A DNA stretch of 64,000 bases from Faucicola sp902506215 (GCA_016888885.1 CP069437.1:2170001-2234000); one strand, 5' to 3'. Counted from the stretch's first letter, positions 53,964 through 63,690 are shown. The notes: generated by a model not told the origin, from the letters alone. Numbers and translations: made by a program.

Positions 53964-55102
53964 TGCAATATCAAACAGAATATCTTGAAGTGCTAGAAAA
54001 ACTAATCGCATTTGATACGACTTCTTATAAAAGTAATTTATTACTCATTGACTATATTAAAGAGTATCTAGCAAGCTCAAACATTGAGATTACTCTAGAT
54101 TTCAATGAGCAAAAAACCAAGGCTAATTTATTTGCAACCACAGGACCTAAAGATAAAGCAGGTATTTTGTTGTCAGGTCATACTGATGTAGTGCCTGTAG
54201 AAGGGCAGAATTGGCGAACTGACCCTTTTAGTATGACTATTCAAGATAATCTCGTCTTTGGTCGTGGTACAGCAGATATGAAAGGGTTTATAGCCTGTGT
54301 TTTGGTTATGTTTAAAAAAGCATCTAAGCAACAACTACAACGTCCTTTACACTTATGTTTGTCTTATGACGAAGAAATAGGTTGTGTTGGTGTCAGAAGT
54401 ATTTTAACCAAATTAGAAAGTTTAATTATACCACCAATGTTTGCCATCATTGGCGAACCTACCATGATGGAGGTTGCTACTGGGCATAAAGGTAAAGCGG
54501 TATTTCAAGTATCCTGCTCTGGTAAAGAAGGGCATTCAGCCTTAGCCCCAAATTTTGATAATGCCATTCATACCGCCACACAGTTTGTGCAAAGCCTAAT
54601 CGAATCTCAAGAATATTTAGCCAATGTCGGTAGCCAAGACTTAGGGTTTGATGTTCCTTATTCCACTATTCATGTGGGGAAAATTTATGGTGGAAAAGCG
54701 TTAAATATTGTGCCAAATCTTTGTCAGCTAGATTATGAAATTCGTAATGTCACTCAAGATAGTATTGAACAGATCCAGCAACATATCTTAGAAAACTATT
54801 CAAAAAAAGCATCCATTGCAAAAATTCATGTAGAAAATATTAATCAATATCCAGGTTTAGACACGTCATGCCAAGAGGATGCAGTACAAATGGTGCAGGG
54901 CTTATTATCAACTCCGTCTAAGCCGACCAAAATATCCTTCGGCACAGAAGGTGGTCTATTTAAACAACAAATGCATTGTCCAATTGTTGTGTGCGGACCA
55001 GGAACGATTGAAGTCGCTCATAAACCCAATGAACATGTTAGCATCGCCCAGCTTGAGATATGTGATGTGTTTTTGCAAAAACTGTTATCCACACTGCTAT
55101 AA
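53963..55102 (+). CDS. M20-family metallo-amidohydrolase (acetylornithine deacetylase/ArgE-like)
   Basis: Zinc enzyme that cleaves N-acyl or peptide-like bonds. Metal-binding motifs: LSGHTDVVPVEG (His, Asp), RGTADMKGFIACV (Asp), SYDEEIGCVG (catalytic and metal Glu), GEPTMMEVATGHKGK, and a C-terminal His in AHKPNEHVS. The dimerisation domain lies in the middle (GKEGHSALAPNFDNAI). The 379-aa length fits ArgE-type deacetylases. Given the transporter and RidA context it is more likely catabolic than arginine-biosynthetic. Confidence 0.9.
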   Translation: MQYQTEYLEVLEKLIAFDTTSYKSNLLLIDYIKEYLASSNIEITLDFNEQKTKANLFATTGPKDKAGILLSGHTDVVPVEGQNWRTDPFSMTIQDNLVFGRGTADMKGFIACVLVMFKKASKQQLQRPLHLCLSYDEEIGCVGVRSILTKLESLIIPPMFAIIGEPTMMEVATGHKGKAVFQVSCSGKEGHSALAPNFDNAIHTATQFVQSLIESQEYLANVGSQDLGFDVPYSTIHVGKIYGGKALNIVPNLCQLDYEIRNVTQDSIEQIQQHILENYSKKASIAKIHVENINQYPGLDTSCQEDAVQMVQGLLSTPSKPTKISFGTEGGLFKQQMHCPIVVCGPGTIEVAHKPNEHVSIAQLEICDVFLQKLLSTLL

Positions 55103-55131
55103 CGTGGATTTTATAAAAAGAGGAGAAAGTA

Positions 55132-56640
55132 ATGCATTTTGATTGGGCATATACATTTGGTCTATTGAAAAATAAAGACTTTTGGCAAGCCACTTTAACA
55201 GTGATTGAACTTAGTGTATTGGTTTGGATATTAGGCATCGTCTTAGGATTTTTATTGGCACTGGGTAAAAAGTCTAAAATCAAAATCATTTCTACTTTAA
55301 GTGGCGGCTATATCTGGTTTTTTCGTAGCTTACCACTCTTGGTGTTATTGGTATTTATCTATAATATGCCACAAGTATTCCCACAAACCAGTGTTATCTT
55401 AGCTTCTTCTTTTTTGTCTGGCCTCATTGCACTAACCCTAAGTGAAGCTGCCTATATCGCAGAAATTCATCGTGGTGGACTCAACTCAGTTCACAAAGGT
55501 CAAATAGAGGCAGGTAAAGCATTGGGAATGAAGACTGCGGGAATCCAACGTTTAATTGTTGTACCTCAAGCATTACGTATCTCACTGCCTACCTTAAGCA
55601 ATGAATTTGTTACGATTGTTAAATTGACGTCGCTAGTATCCGTTATCTCACTTACCGAGATCCTACTCGTCGGACAACGTCTCTACACTCAAAACTTCCT
55701 AGTTCTAGAGACCATGTTAGCCGTGGCATTCTTTTACGTGCTTATCGTGACAGTGTTTGGTTGGCTCATTGGTAAATTCGAAAAATTCATTGATATCTCC
55801 CATAGGAACCCACCTTTATTAAAAGAAGATGAAATACCTATCCCCACCACCAATAAATCTCTAGCTAATTATGAATTCTTAAACAATGAAAGAATTGGTG
55901 ATTATGCTTTAGAGGCCATTGATATTCATAAATCCTATGGTGATCATAAAGTTCTAAAAGGTATTGATTTGAATGTTAAGTGGGGTGAAGTTATTTCGAT
56001 TATTGGGCCATCGGGTTCTGGTAAAACGACATTTATCCGCACGCTAAATGGTTTGGAAAGTTTGAACAAAGGCACAGTCAATCTAATGGGCAAGCCATTC
56101 TTAAAAGACCAAATACTAACAGAAAACTCATCATCCTACAAAAAGCAAATTATCCATGTTGGTATGGTGTTCCAGAGTTTTAATTTATTTCCTCATAAGA
56201 CTGTCTTGGAAAATGTGATGCTAGCCCCTGAATATCATGGCATGAATGATAAAGGAATTAACCAGCTTACCGCTATCGCTATGCTAGACAAAGTCGGTAT
56301 GAAGCTTCATGCTAATAAATACCCACATCAATTATCTGGTGGCCAACAACAGCGTGTGGCGATTGCTAGAGCTTTGGCGATGCAACCTTCCATTATTTTG
56401 TTTGATGAACCAACTTCAGCGTTAGACCCAGAACTTGTCAATGAGGTTTTAAAAGTTATGGAACAGCTAGCAAAAGAGGGCTTAACGATGATTATTGTAA
56501 CGCATGAAATGAATTTTGCTTTCAAAATTTCTGACAGGGTGATTTTTATGGAAGGAGGCCATATTGTTGAACAGGGCTCACCTGCTGAGCTAGAACATAG
56601 CCGAAATGAGCGATTTAAACAATTTATTAGAAAACATTGA
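55132..56640 (+). CDS. Fused amino-acid ABC transporter, permease plus ATPase
   Basis: One polypeptide (502 aa) joins a HisM/GlnP-type permease (residues about 1-220, several membrane segments, loop EAAYIAEIHRGGLNSVHKGQIEAGKALGM) to a GlnQ-type ATPase (about 255-502). The ATPase has Walker A GPSGSGKTTF, Q-loop FQSFNLFPH, signature LSGGQQQRVAIARAL, Walker B ILFDEPTSALDPE and the His switch VTHEMNF. These parts are usually separate genes. It is preceded by AGAGGAGAAAG. With the binding lipoproteins encoded downstream it should import the substrate of the cluster. A single permease would need to dimerise. Confidence 0.93.
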   Translation: MHFDWAYTFGLLKNKDFWQATLTVIELSVLVWILGIVLGFLLALGKKSKIKIISTLSGGYIWFFRSLPLLVLLVFIYNMPQVFPQTSVILASSFLSGLIALTLSEAAYIAEIHRGGLNSVHKGQIEAGKALGMKTAGIQRLIVVPQALRISLPTLSNEFVTIVKLTSLVSVISLTEILLVGQRLYTQNFLVLETMLAVAFFYVLIVTVFGWLIGKFEKFIDISHRNPPLLKEDEIPIPTTNKSLANYEFLNNERIGDYALEAIDIHKSYGDHKVLKGIDLNVKWGEVISIIGPSGSGKTTFIRTLNGLESLNKGTVNLMGKPFLKDQILTENSSSYKKQIIHVGMVFQSFNLFPHKTVLENVMLAPEYHGMNDKGINQLTAIAMLDKVGMKLHANKYPHQLSGGQQQRVAIARALAMQPSIILFDEPTSALDPELVNEVLKVMEQLAKEGLTMIIVTHEMNFAFKISDRVIFMEGGHIVEQGSPAELEHSRNERFKQFIRKH

Positions 56641-56701
56641 TTCGCATTAAGGTATGAATCTTAGTTTTTAATAATAAGATTCATACAGATAAGGAAACTA
56701 A

Positions 56702-57670
56702 ATGTCAAAAACAATCAATATCGCTTTTGCAGAAGCCCACTCTCTCATCCGCACGCTAAGTTTTGATAAACAAACGTTACCTTGCTCTATTAGTTTTAAC
56801 CAATTTAACCATCTCTCGCAATCTGAGTTTGAATCGGATGTCGAAAACCAACAGATTATAATTCTTAATGACCTCTGTATAACACCACAAGTTTTATCCA
56901 ACAACCCTAAACTTCAATTAGTCGCTTTATGCTCAACAGGCTACGATAAACAACCCATTCAACTGCTTCAATCCAAAGGCATTCATCTATGCAATGTCAG
57001 AGAATATGCATCTCATAGCTTAGCAGAACACGCCTTTATGCTAATGATAAATTTAATTAGAAATTTTAGTGGCTACGATGAAGCAGTAAAGAGTGGCAAA
57101 TGGTCTAAATGTGATAATTTTTGTTATTTAGAAACGCCAATTTATGAGTTGTATCAAAAGACCTTGGTAATTATTGGTAGTGGCACAAGTGGCAAGGCAC
57201 TGGCCAATAAGGCTAAGGCATTTGGTATAAATGTGATATTTAGTGAACGTAAAAATGCGATACATTGTCGAGAAGGTTATATACCTTTTTTGCAAGCTAT
57301 TCAGCTAGCAGATATTATTTCATTACACTGTGAGTTAAATGGAGATACTTATCACTTGATTGATGAAGAAACGTTATTAATGCTACAAAAGCATGCCTTG
57401 TTAATTAATATTGCCAGAGGTGGACTGGTTGATGAAAATGCTGTCATCCATGCACTATTAACAGGTGATCTAGGAGGCTATGCTGCGGATGTCTTAACTC
57501 AAGAACCACCTGCGATAAATCATCCCATGATAACTACTAGATTACCCAACTTACTTATAACTCCCCATGTCGCTTGGGCAAGCCAAGAAGCACAACATCG
57601 TTTAGTCATCGAAATTGAAGAAAATATTTGTGCTTACTTACAAGGCTGCCCGAAAAACTTGGTCTGCTAA
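56702..57670 (+). CDS. D-isomer-specific 2-hydroxyacid dehydrogenase
   Basis: NAD(P)-dependent reduction of 2-oxoacids. The 322-aa protein has the nucleotide-binding turn VIIGSGTSGKALANKA, the substrate and catalytic Arg region INIARGGLVDENAVI, the Glu region DVLTQEPPAIN and the catalytic His in TPHVAWASQEAQHR. AAGGA lies before the ATG, 61 bases after the transporter. Similar to glycerate/hydroxypyruvate-reductase-like members; the substrate is not fixed. Confidence 0.9.
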   Translation: MSKTINIAFAEAHSLIRTLSFDKQTLPCSISFNQFNHLSQSEFESDVENQQIIILNDLCITPQVLSNNPKLQLVALCSTGYDKQPIQLLQSKGIHLCNVREYASHSLAEHAFMLMINLIRNFSGYDEAVKSGKWSKCDNFCYLETPIYELYQKTLVIIGSGTSGKALANKAKAFGINVIFSERKNAIHCREGYIPFLQAIQLADIISLHCELNGDTYHLIDEETLLMLQKHALLINIARGGLVDENAVIHALLTGDLGGYAADVLTQEPPAINHPMITTRLPNLLITPHVAWASQEAQHRLVIEIEENICAYLQGCPKNLVC

Positions 57671-57696
57671 ATGTTGAAATATTAACTGTGTTTAAG

Positions 57697-58446
57697 TTAT
57701 TTAGCGAATTCAGGCTCTTGTATCAGCAATTGTTTTTTAGCATCTTCGAAATGGGCTTCGCTGAAATCTTCAATTGACTCCCAATCTTTAGCTGTTTTCT
57801 CAGCTGTTTTCTCAGCCAAAATATTCAAGGGCTGGTTAGTTGAATAGGCTGTTGCCAAAATTTGGCAAGCACGTTCAATGGTATACATATCATCAAAGGC
57901 AACGCCAATGCTGTGAGAACCAATTAAAACACCATGATTCCCCATCATTAACCGAGTATGTTGACCCAATAAATTTGCTAACCGCTCACCCTCTGCCAAA
58001 GAGTCTGCCATACCTTGATAGCACATATCATACGATACTCGATTAAAGTAACGTGCAGTATTTTGATCAATCGGTTTAATAGTTGGGTCTTTTAGCGTCG
58101 ATATCGCTGTTGCATAGATGGGATGAAGATGCAACACACATTTGATATCAGGACGTAGCTTATGTATCCGACCATGAATTGCCCACGCCGTTGGGTCGAT
58201 TTTTTCCATTAACTCTTCACTTGGATCGTCGGCGTCTAAAAGAATCAAATCACTAGCTTTGATGGTAGAAAAATGTTGCCATTTTGGATTGATTAAGAAT
58301 TTTTTGCCATCAGCAGACACAGAGGCACTAAAATGATTAGCCACTGCTTCATGCATATTGAGTCTAGCAAACCAACGAAAACAGGCAGCAAGATTGATGC
58401 GGGATTGTTGCTCATCAATTAACAAGGTATTGTTTAATGAATTCAT
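57697..58446 (-). CDS. Class II aldolase/adducin-family protein
   Basis: Zinc-dependent aldolase, epimerase or decarboxylase family. Metal-site histidines are in CVLHLHPIYATA and the fold motif MMGNHGVLIGSHSIGVAFDD is present. An N-terminal NHFSASVSADGKKFLINP region and the length (249 aa) are typical. It lies on the opposite strand, convergent with the dehydrogenase gene. It may cleave or rearrange the carbon skeleton of the imported compound. Confidence 0.88.
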   Translation of the reverse strand: MNSLNNTLLIDEQQSRINLAACFRWFARLNMHEAVANHFSASVSADGKKFLINPKWQHFSTIKASDLILLDADDPSEELMEKIDPTAWAIHGRIHKLRPDIKCVLHLHPIYATAISTLKDPTIKPIDQNTARYFNRVSYDMCYQGMADSLAEGERLANLLGQHTRLMMGNHGVLIGSHSIGVAFDDMYTIERACQILATAYSTNQPLNILAEKTAEKTAKDWESIEDFSEAHFEDAKKQLLIQEPEFAK

Positions 58447-58720
58447 ACGTTTACTCCTATCAAGATTTAGATAAAGGAATTATTACTATAGCGAATAAAC
58501 TAGGAATAAATGACGATAATTAAATAGGATTTACAGTAGCAGTGAATCATTTTTTCAAAATTGCTTACAGCTCAGTTTTTTTGTATAACTATCATCATAG
58601 TCATTACTTATAGCTAATCATCAAATCATAGCATGCGTTAGCGAATACGTTACCTACGAATATGAAAACTTAATTTAATATGTTTTCACTATATCATTTT
58701 ATTAAAGGAGACAGTTTGTC
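58447..58720. promoter_or_regulatory. Divergent intergenic region, aldolase / binding lipoprotein
   Basis: 274 bases, AT-rich, with no gene. It carries promoters for the aldolase (minus) and the first binding protein (plus). No terminator-like hairpin with a T run was seen. Confidence 0.4.
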
Positions 58721-59635
58721 ATGAAAATAACAGCGATGAAAAATTTTTCTGGTAGAAAATTATTGGCAATATGTTTAGTTAGTACATCATTAATAGGTTG
58801 TAGCAAATCTGCGGAGCAAACAAAAACTGACAATAGTGCAGCAAATAACTCTGAGTCATCTACCCCTGTATCTGTTACACAAGCAAATGGTGCAAATGAA
58901 GTCACAATGATGGTGGGTAGTGATATTACCTTTCCACCGTTTGAATATATGGAAAATAATCAACCTAAAGGTTTTGATATTGATATCATGGATGCGATTC
59001 TAGCTGAGAATGGTACAAAACCAAATTATATAGATACTCGCTTTTCAAATCTAATTCCAGGTCTAGATGGTAAAAAGTTTGATGCGATTATTTCTGGTTT
59101 ATATATTACGCCTGAAAGACTGCAAAAAGTCGATATGATCCCTTACTTTAAAACATATGAAGCGCTATTAGTAAGGACAGAGGGGGATTTTAAACCGAAG
59201 ACACGTGATGAGCTGTGTGGCAAATCAGTGGCTACCCAAAAAGGTGCCATTTACCCATTGCAAATTCAACAGTTTTCCAAAGAGAGCTGTGAGTCCAAAG
59301 GAAAACCTGCCATTACTATCAAAGAATTCGAAACGTCACCGCAAGCTATACAGGCGTTATTATCGAGTGCAGTTGATGCCCAGTATGACGATGTAGGGGT
59401 TGCCAAAGAAGCGGTCAAAAAACTCAATAATCGAGTGATGATTTCAAGTACAGATAAGTTCATTCCGATTCTTGGTGGCATCGCTGTCAGAAAAGGTGAT
59501 ACTGAGACTTACAATAAAATTAATGAAGGTTTGTCCAAAATTAAAGCGTCGGGTAAATATGATCAATTAATGAAACAATATGATTTGGTTGCCCCAACTG
59601 ATGAGGAAAGCAAAGCGGCGACTAGTAAATCCTAA
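58721..59635 (+). CDS. Amino-acid-type ABC substrate-binding lipoprotein
   Basis: Periplasmic receptor held in the membrane by a lipid: lipobox LIGC near residue 27 after a hydrophobic signal. A SBP_bac_3 domain follows (VGSDITFPPFEYMENNQPKG, FDIDIMDAILAENG, FDAIISGLYITPERLQKVDMIPYF, VDAQYDDVGVAKEAV). AAAGGAGA precedes the ATG. The 304-aa length is normal. It is a paralogue of the next, IS-disrupted gene. It likely feeds the fused permease-ATPase encoded at 55132. Confidence 0.93.
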   Translation: MKITAMKNFSGRKLLAICLVSTSLIGCSKSAEQTKTDNSAANNSESSTPVSVTQANGANEVTMMVGSDITFPPFEYMENNQPKGFDIDIMDAILAENGTKPNYIDTRFSNLIPGLDGKKFDAIISGLYITPERLQKVDMIPYFKTYEALLVRTEGDFKPKTRDELCGKSVATQKGAIYPLQIQQFSKESCESKGKPAITIKEFETSPQAIQALLSSAVDAQYDDVGVAKEAVKKLNNRVMISSTDKFIPILGGIAVRKGDTETYNKINEGLSKIKASGKYDQLMKQYDLVAPTDEESKAATSKS

Positions 59636-60093
59636 TTTTTTTAATAGGCAATAGTTATTCAAGGCCTATATCTGAGAGGTTACCTTCATGGCGAAATCCC
59701 CTGTATTACCTTTAGCATTATTATTTGGCTCTATAACTCTGTTCGGATGTACAAAACAAGAATCCACAAATGGCACTAGCACTCAATCGAGTACTGGTTC
59801 TAGCCTTACACAATCTGCTTCTATTGCAAAAACAAAACTTGCTATTGGTTCGGATATGACTTTTCCACCTTATGAGTATCTTAACGAAAAAGGTGAGCCA
59901 AGTGGAGTTGATATTGATATTATGGCTAAAATGGCAGCCGATAATGGTACTTTCACACCAGAATGGATAGATACTAGATGGGCAAATTTAATACCTGGTT
60001 TAACTGGTAAAAAATTTGATGTGCTATTCTCCTCCATGTATATCACTAAAGAACGACTCAAACAAATTGATATGATTCCATATTATAAAACTG

Positions 60094-61075
60094 ACCCCAC
60101 TCTCAACACTTTTAAGCGGGGTTGAAACAAAAAAGGCATGAACTTAAACTTTAATCAATGACCAAAAAGATTAGAGGATAAGCCATGCCCATTGATGAAT
60201 TTATCATTAAAATCTATCTAATGGTAGATGACTACTACAAAAAGATTGTAACAAACCGGCTAAGACAAGGCGGATATGCACCAAAGCTAACCGACAGTGA
60301 AATTATCACCATGGAGATAGTGGGTGAGTTTTTACAGATGGACACCGATTCGCAAATCCATCAGTATTTTAAACAGCATTGGCAAACATGGTTTCCACAA
60401 ATAGGCTCATATCCAAACTTTGCCAAGCAATGCGTCAATTTGTTACAAGTAAAAACTTTGATACAACAGCATATCGTTAAACAGCATGGGCAAGACAACA
60501 TTCATTTTATTGATGGCTTTCCCATTCCGGTGTGTCAATATGCCAGAGCCTATCGGCATAAAACCTTCAAATACGAAGGCAGTTATAGTTACTGTGCCTC
60601 AAAGCAACAAAAATATTTTGGCTTTGAAGGACATTTACTTATTAATCTATCGGGCATGATAACCAATTTTACCTTTGCCTCTGCTAAGATAGATGAAAGG
60701 CTTGTTGCACCTGATATGCTTGATAATATCAAAGGCTTGTTAGGTGCAGATATGGGCTATATTAGCCCTGATTTATCTGAGTATTGCTTTAAGCGATGTG
60801 TTGATTTGCAAACACCGCTTAGAAAAAATATGCCCGATAAACGACCAATCAGTGTACTTAATCGTCTTAAAAATGCTCGTCGCAATATTGAGACGGTGAT
60901 TGGTCAGTTATCACAGCGGTTTAACATGCAAAAGGTGAGAGCTAGAGATTTATGGCATTTATCCCACAGATTTATGCGTAAAATCTTGGCTCATAACTTC
61001 TGCTTTGTAATCAATAAACAGTTAGGTAATCCCCCACTTCAGTTTGAATTGCTTATTTCAAGTTGAGAGTGGGGT
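60094..61075 (+). mobile_element. IS982-family insertion sequence (982 bp)
   Basis: The ends are inverted repeats ACCCCACTCTCAAC... (60094) and ...GTTGAGAGTGGGGT (61075), at least 14 bp. The 7-bp target duplication AAAACTG flanks both ends (60087-60093 and 61076-61082). Identical duplication and an intact transposase suggest a recent insertion. Confidence 0.96.
60185..61066 (+). CDS. IS982-family transposase
   Basis: DDE transposase of 293 aa: NIHFIDGFPIPVCQYARAYRH (first Asp), GADMGYISPDLSEY (second Asp) and a C-terminal RNIETVIGQLSQRFNMQ with the Glu. It begins MPIDEFIIKIYLMVDDYYKK as in IS982 relatives. Complete and probably active. It belongs to a different IS982 subgroup from the element at 62463. 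Confidence 0.92.
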   Translation: MPIDEFIIKIYLMVDDYYKKIVTNRLRQGGYAPKLTDSEIITMEIVGEFLQMDTDSQIHQYFKQHWQTWFPQIGSYPNFAKQCVNLLQVKTLIQQHIVKQHGQDNIHFIDGFPIPVCQYARAYRHKTFKYEGSYSYCASKQQKYFGFEGHLLINLSGMITNFTFASAKIDERLVAPDMLDNIKGLLGADMGYISPDLSEYCFKRCVDLQTPLRKNMPDKRPISVLNRLKNARRNIETVIGQLSQRFNMQKVRARDLWHLSHRFMRKILAHNFCFVINKQLGNPPLQFELLISS

Positions 61076-61585
61076 AAAACTGATATTTCTTTATTGGTTC
61101 GTAGTGATGCAAACCTGAATCCCCAAGGTCCTTTAGACTTATGCGGTCAAAAAGTTGGCACAATGAAAGGTACAGCATTCTCAACCCAGTTACAAGAAAT
61201 TTCTAAAACTAAATGTGTTGAACAAAATAAACCAGCTATTACTATTAGTGAGTATGAGAACTCGCCACAAACTACACAAGCCTTATTATCCAAGGCAGTT
61301 GATATCCAATATGATGATGCTGCTGTAATGAGAGCTGCTACTAAAAAATTAACAAATAGAGTTAAGATTACATCGACTCAAGAATTTTACCCTATTGTAG
61401 GAGGTATTGGGATAAGAAAAGGAGATACTCAAACCTATAAGCTTATCTCAGATGGGTTAGAAAAAATGAAAGCTTCTGGTGAGTTAACAAAATTGCTGGA
61501 TTCCTATGGTCTTAAAGAGCCGACACAACAAGATATAGATCAAACAATGAATTAAATAATAGTCTCAGTACGAAGGAGTAAAGTA

Positions 61586-62452
61586 ATGTTAACACCAGAA
61601 CAAATTGAACAGTATTATGCTCAAGGTTATTTAGTTGTTGAAAATGTCATTACACCTGAAGAATTATCTCAATTAAAAGATGAAATTGAAGCATGGATTG
61701 AAGAGAGCAAACAACATACAGAAGCTTGGGGGGAGACGTTGGATGGTAGATCTAGGTTTGATATTGATCCAAAGGATCATAATGCAGAATATCCATCTCT
61801 AAGACGTATTGCCTCACCTACTGAAATTTCTAATAAATTTTATAATGCTGCAATCAATTCAAGGATAGCAAAAATGGCAAGCCAACTTATTGGTCACTCT
61901 GGAACTTGCTTACATCACAGTAAAATCAACGCTAAACTTCCACATACCACAACCATGGTCAAATGGCATCAAGATTTCCCTTTTACGCCTCAAACTAACG
62001 ACGATATGCTTACAGCGTTACTAATGATAGGTGATGTCACGTTAGATAATGGTCCACTGCAAGTTGTACCAGGTAGTCATAAAGGCGAATTATTTTCACA
62101 TTGGGAGAATGATAAATTCGTTGGCAAGATTAGTGCTGACATTGAAAATAAGCATTGTCAAAAATTTGAGTCTTGTATCGGTTCAGCAGGTACAGTCTGT
62201 TTTATGCATACACGACTACTACATTCATCAGGACCAAACATCAGTGAGTTACCTCGTTACTTATTTATCGCAGTTTATAATGCTGAAGATGCCTACCCAC
62301 TTGCAGCTAACCCTTTACCAAGTATTCATGAGCGAACTTTAGTAGATGGGCAAATTACTGGTATTGTCCGTTTGACATCAAATGAGTTAAAACTACCCGA
62401 GATACCCAAAGGGGCTTCTTTCTTCACTCAGCAAGAAGTCGCTCAAGCCTAA
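61586..62452 (+). CDS. Phytanoyl-CoA dioxygenase (PhyH)-family protein
   Basis: Fe(II)/2-oxoglutarate hydroxylase of 288 aa. It begins LTPEQIEQYYAQGYLVVENVI as is usual for PhyH. Iron ligands are in VKWHQDFPF (H.D) and TRLLHSSGPNIS (distal His), with Arg near LPRYLFIAVYNAED for 2-oxoglutarate. GAAGGAG precedes the ATG, 30 bases after the disrupted binding-protein gene. PhyH enzymes hydroxylate diverse small molecules, including amino acids such as proline or ectoine; here the substrate is unknown. Confidence 0.9.
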   Translation: MLTPEQIEQYYAQGYLVVENVITPEELSQLKDEIEAWIEESKQHTEAWGETLDGRSRFDIDPKDHNAEYPSLRRIASPTEISNKFYNAAINSRIAKMASQLIGHSGTCLHHSKINAKLPHTTTMVKWHQDFPFTPQTNDDMLTALLMIGDVTLDNGPLQVVPGSHKGELFSHWENDKFVGKISADIENKHCQKFESCIGSAGTVCFMHTRLLHSSGPNISELPRYLFIAVYNAEDAYPLAANPLPSIHERTLVDGQITGIVRLTSNELKLPEIPKGASFFTQQEVAQA

Positions 62453-62462
62453 TTAACCTGAA

Positions 62463-63485
62463 TTCGACATAAGAAAGGATAAAAAAAAGAAGTCCAAGAT
62501 GTTAAAGTAAGTTCACCACAAACACCTTTAACCAGGACTTCTTACATGGACAATCTTGTAGAACTTTACTGCCACATCGACGACTTTTGCAAAGCCTACA
62601 CAGCCGAGCAACAGCAGAAAATGCTAAAACTAAAGAACAACAGCAGTAAAAAGCCACGCAACAAACCATGCAAAATAAGTTTAGCAGAAATCATCACCAT
62701 CTTGGTACTATTTCATCAAATACGCTATCGAGAATTTAAAGCCTTTTACTATGGCTATGTCTGTCAATGGCTAAAAAATGCCTTTCCAAGACTACCAAGT
62801 TACAACAGAATGGTAGAACTAATGGAAAAAGCCGTATATCCCATGTGTGACTACCTACAATTCTTAATGCAAGGCAACTGCACAGGGATTAGCTACATCG
62901 ACTCAACCAGCCTAGCGGTTTGTGATAACCACCGTATCAAACGCAACAAAGTCTTTGCCGATACAGCAGGACGAGGAAAAAGCAGTATGGGCTGGTTCTT
63001 TGGCTTTAAATTACACGCCATCATCAACCACCGAGGTGAACTCGTGAATCTTACCGTAACAGCGGGCAATGTTGATGACAGAAAGCCTGTCAAGCAACTG
63101 TGTGAAAACCAAGTCTTTGGTAACCTGTTTGGCGATAAAGGCTACATTGATAGATCCCTAACCGCTTGGCTAGACGAAAACTTGGATGTTGAACTGGTTA
63201 CCAACGTCAAAAAGAATATGAAAGCTAAAGACATTGCTTGGTTAGATAAGCGATTGCTTAAACGCCGTTTCTTGATTGAGACGGTGTTTGATGAGTTAAA
63301 GAATATTTGCCATATCGAGCATTCAAGGCATCGTAGCCATGTTGGGTTTATGAGTAATTTGGTGGCAGGGCTGATTGCTTATTGCCATCAACCCAAGAAG
63401 CCGACACTTAAAAATGTGCTGATTGAACCTTTCGTCGCTAAGATTGCTTGCTAATTCAAAGCCTTAGAGTATGGCTTATGTCGAA
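62463..63485 (+). mobile_element. Second IS982-family insertion sequence (about 1023 bp)
   Basis: Inverted ends TTCGACATAAG (62463-62473) and CTTATGTCGAA (63475-63485) bracket an intact transposase gene. No matching target duplication is visible, so the exact ends are uncertain by a few bases, or one flank was rearranged after insertion. Confidence 0.8.
62546..63454 (+). CDS. IS982-family transposase (second type)
   Basis: 302-aa DDE transposase: MDNLVELYCHIDDFCKAY start, GISYIDSTSLAVCDNHR (first Asp), VFADTAGRGKSSMGWFFGFK, FGDKGYIDRSL (second Asp), KRRFLIETVFDELKNIC (Glu) and the family ending IEHSRHRSHVGFMSNLVAGL. Complete and probably active. Confidence 0.93.
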   Translation: MDNLVELYCHIDDFCKAYTAEQQQKMLKLKNNSSKKPRNKPCKISLAEIITILVLFHQIRYREFKAFYYGYVCQWLKNAFPRLPSYNRMVELMEKAVYPMCDYLQFLMQGNCTGISYIDSTSLAVCDNHRIKRNKVFADTAGRGKSSMGWFFGFKLHAIINHRGELVNLTVTAGNVDDRKPVKQLCENQVFGNLFGDKGYIDRSLTAWLDENLDVELVTNVKKNMKAKDIAWLDKRLLKRRFLIETVFDELKNICHIEHSRHRSHVGFMSNLVAGLIAYCHQPKKPTLKNVLIEPFVAKIAC

Positions 63486-63529
63486 CTGGGGTTATTTAAT
63501 AGAAACACTGTATTTAATCGATAGGTACT

Positions 63530-63690
63530 GGCTACCTTCATAAGAATGGCGAACTACTCCGCTTGGTCAGCCAAGAGCGTCAAGCGCATTATTTAGGGCA
63601 TCTAAAACCAGCTGAGTATCGATACGGGTTGATACTTTGCAACCGACGATACTCGTTTAAACACGTTGATTACAAAGGCGTTATAGATCC
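63530..63690 (-). pseudogene. IS3-family transposase remnant
   Basis: Reading across one frameshift on the minus strand gives AFVINVFKR, then IVGCKVSTRIDTQLVLDALN, a stop, and GVVRHSYEG. This is the middle of IS3-type OrfB around the second catalytic Asp (HSDRG, here changed to HSYEG). Dead. The stretch 63691-63835 holds nothing I recognise. Confidence 0.6.

Larger units (their letters stand above)
59688..61555 (+). pseudogene. Second ABC substrate-binding lipoprotein, split by IS982 insertion
   Basis: The 5' part (59688-60093) encodes a lipobox signal (LFGC) and the first lobe up to MIPYYKT. The 3' part (61083-61555) continues DISLLVRSDANLNPQG to the stop. Removing the IS and one target copy restores one frame of 292 codons that aligns with the paralogue at 58721 (MIPYFKTYEALLVR). 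The damage is therefore only the insertion, and precise excision would revive the gene. The 5' part is read into the IS and stops at 60125. Confidence 0.93.

Noticed and set aside
62454..63494. Target-site duplication for the second IS982 element
   Set aside because: The bases next to the two inverted ends do not match, so no duplication is claimed.
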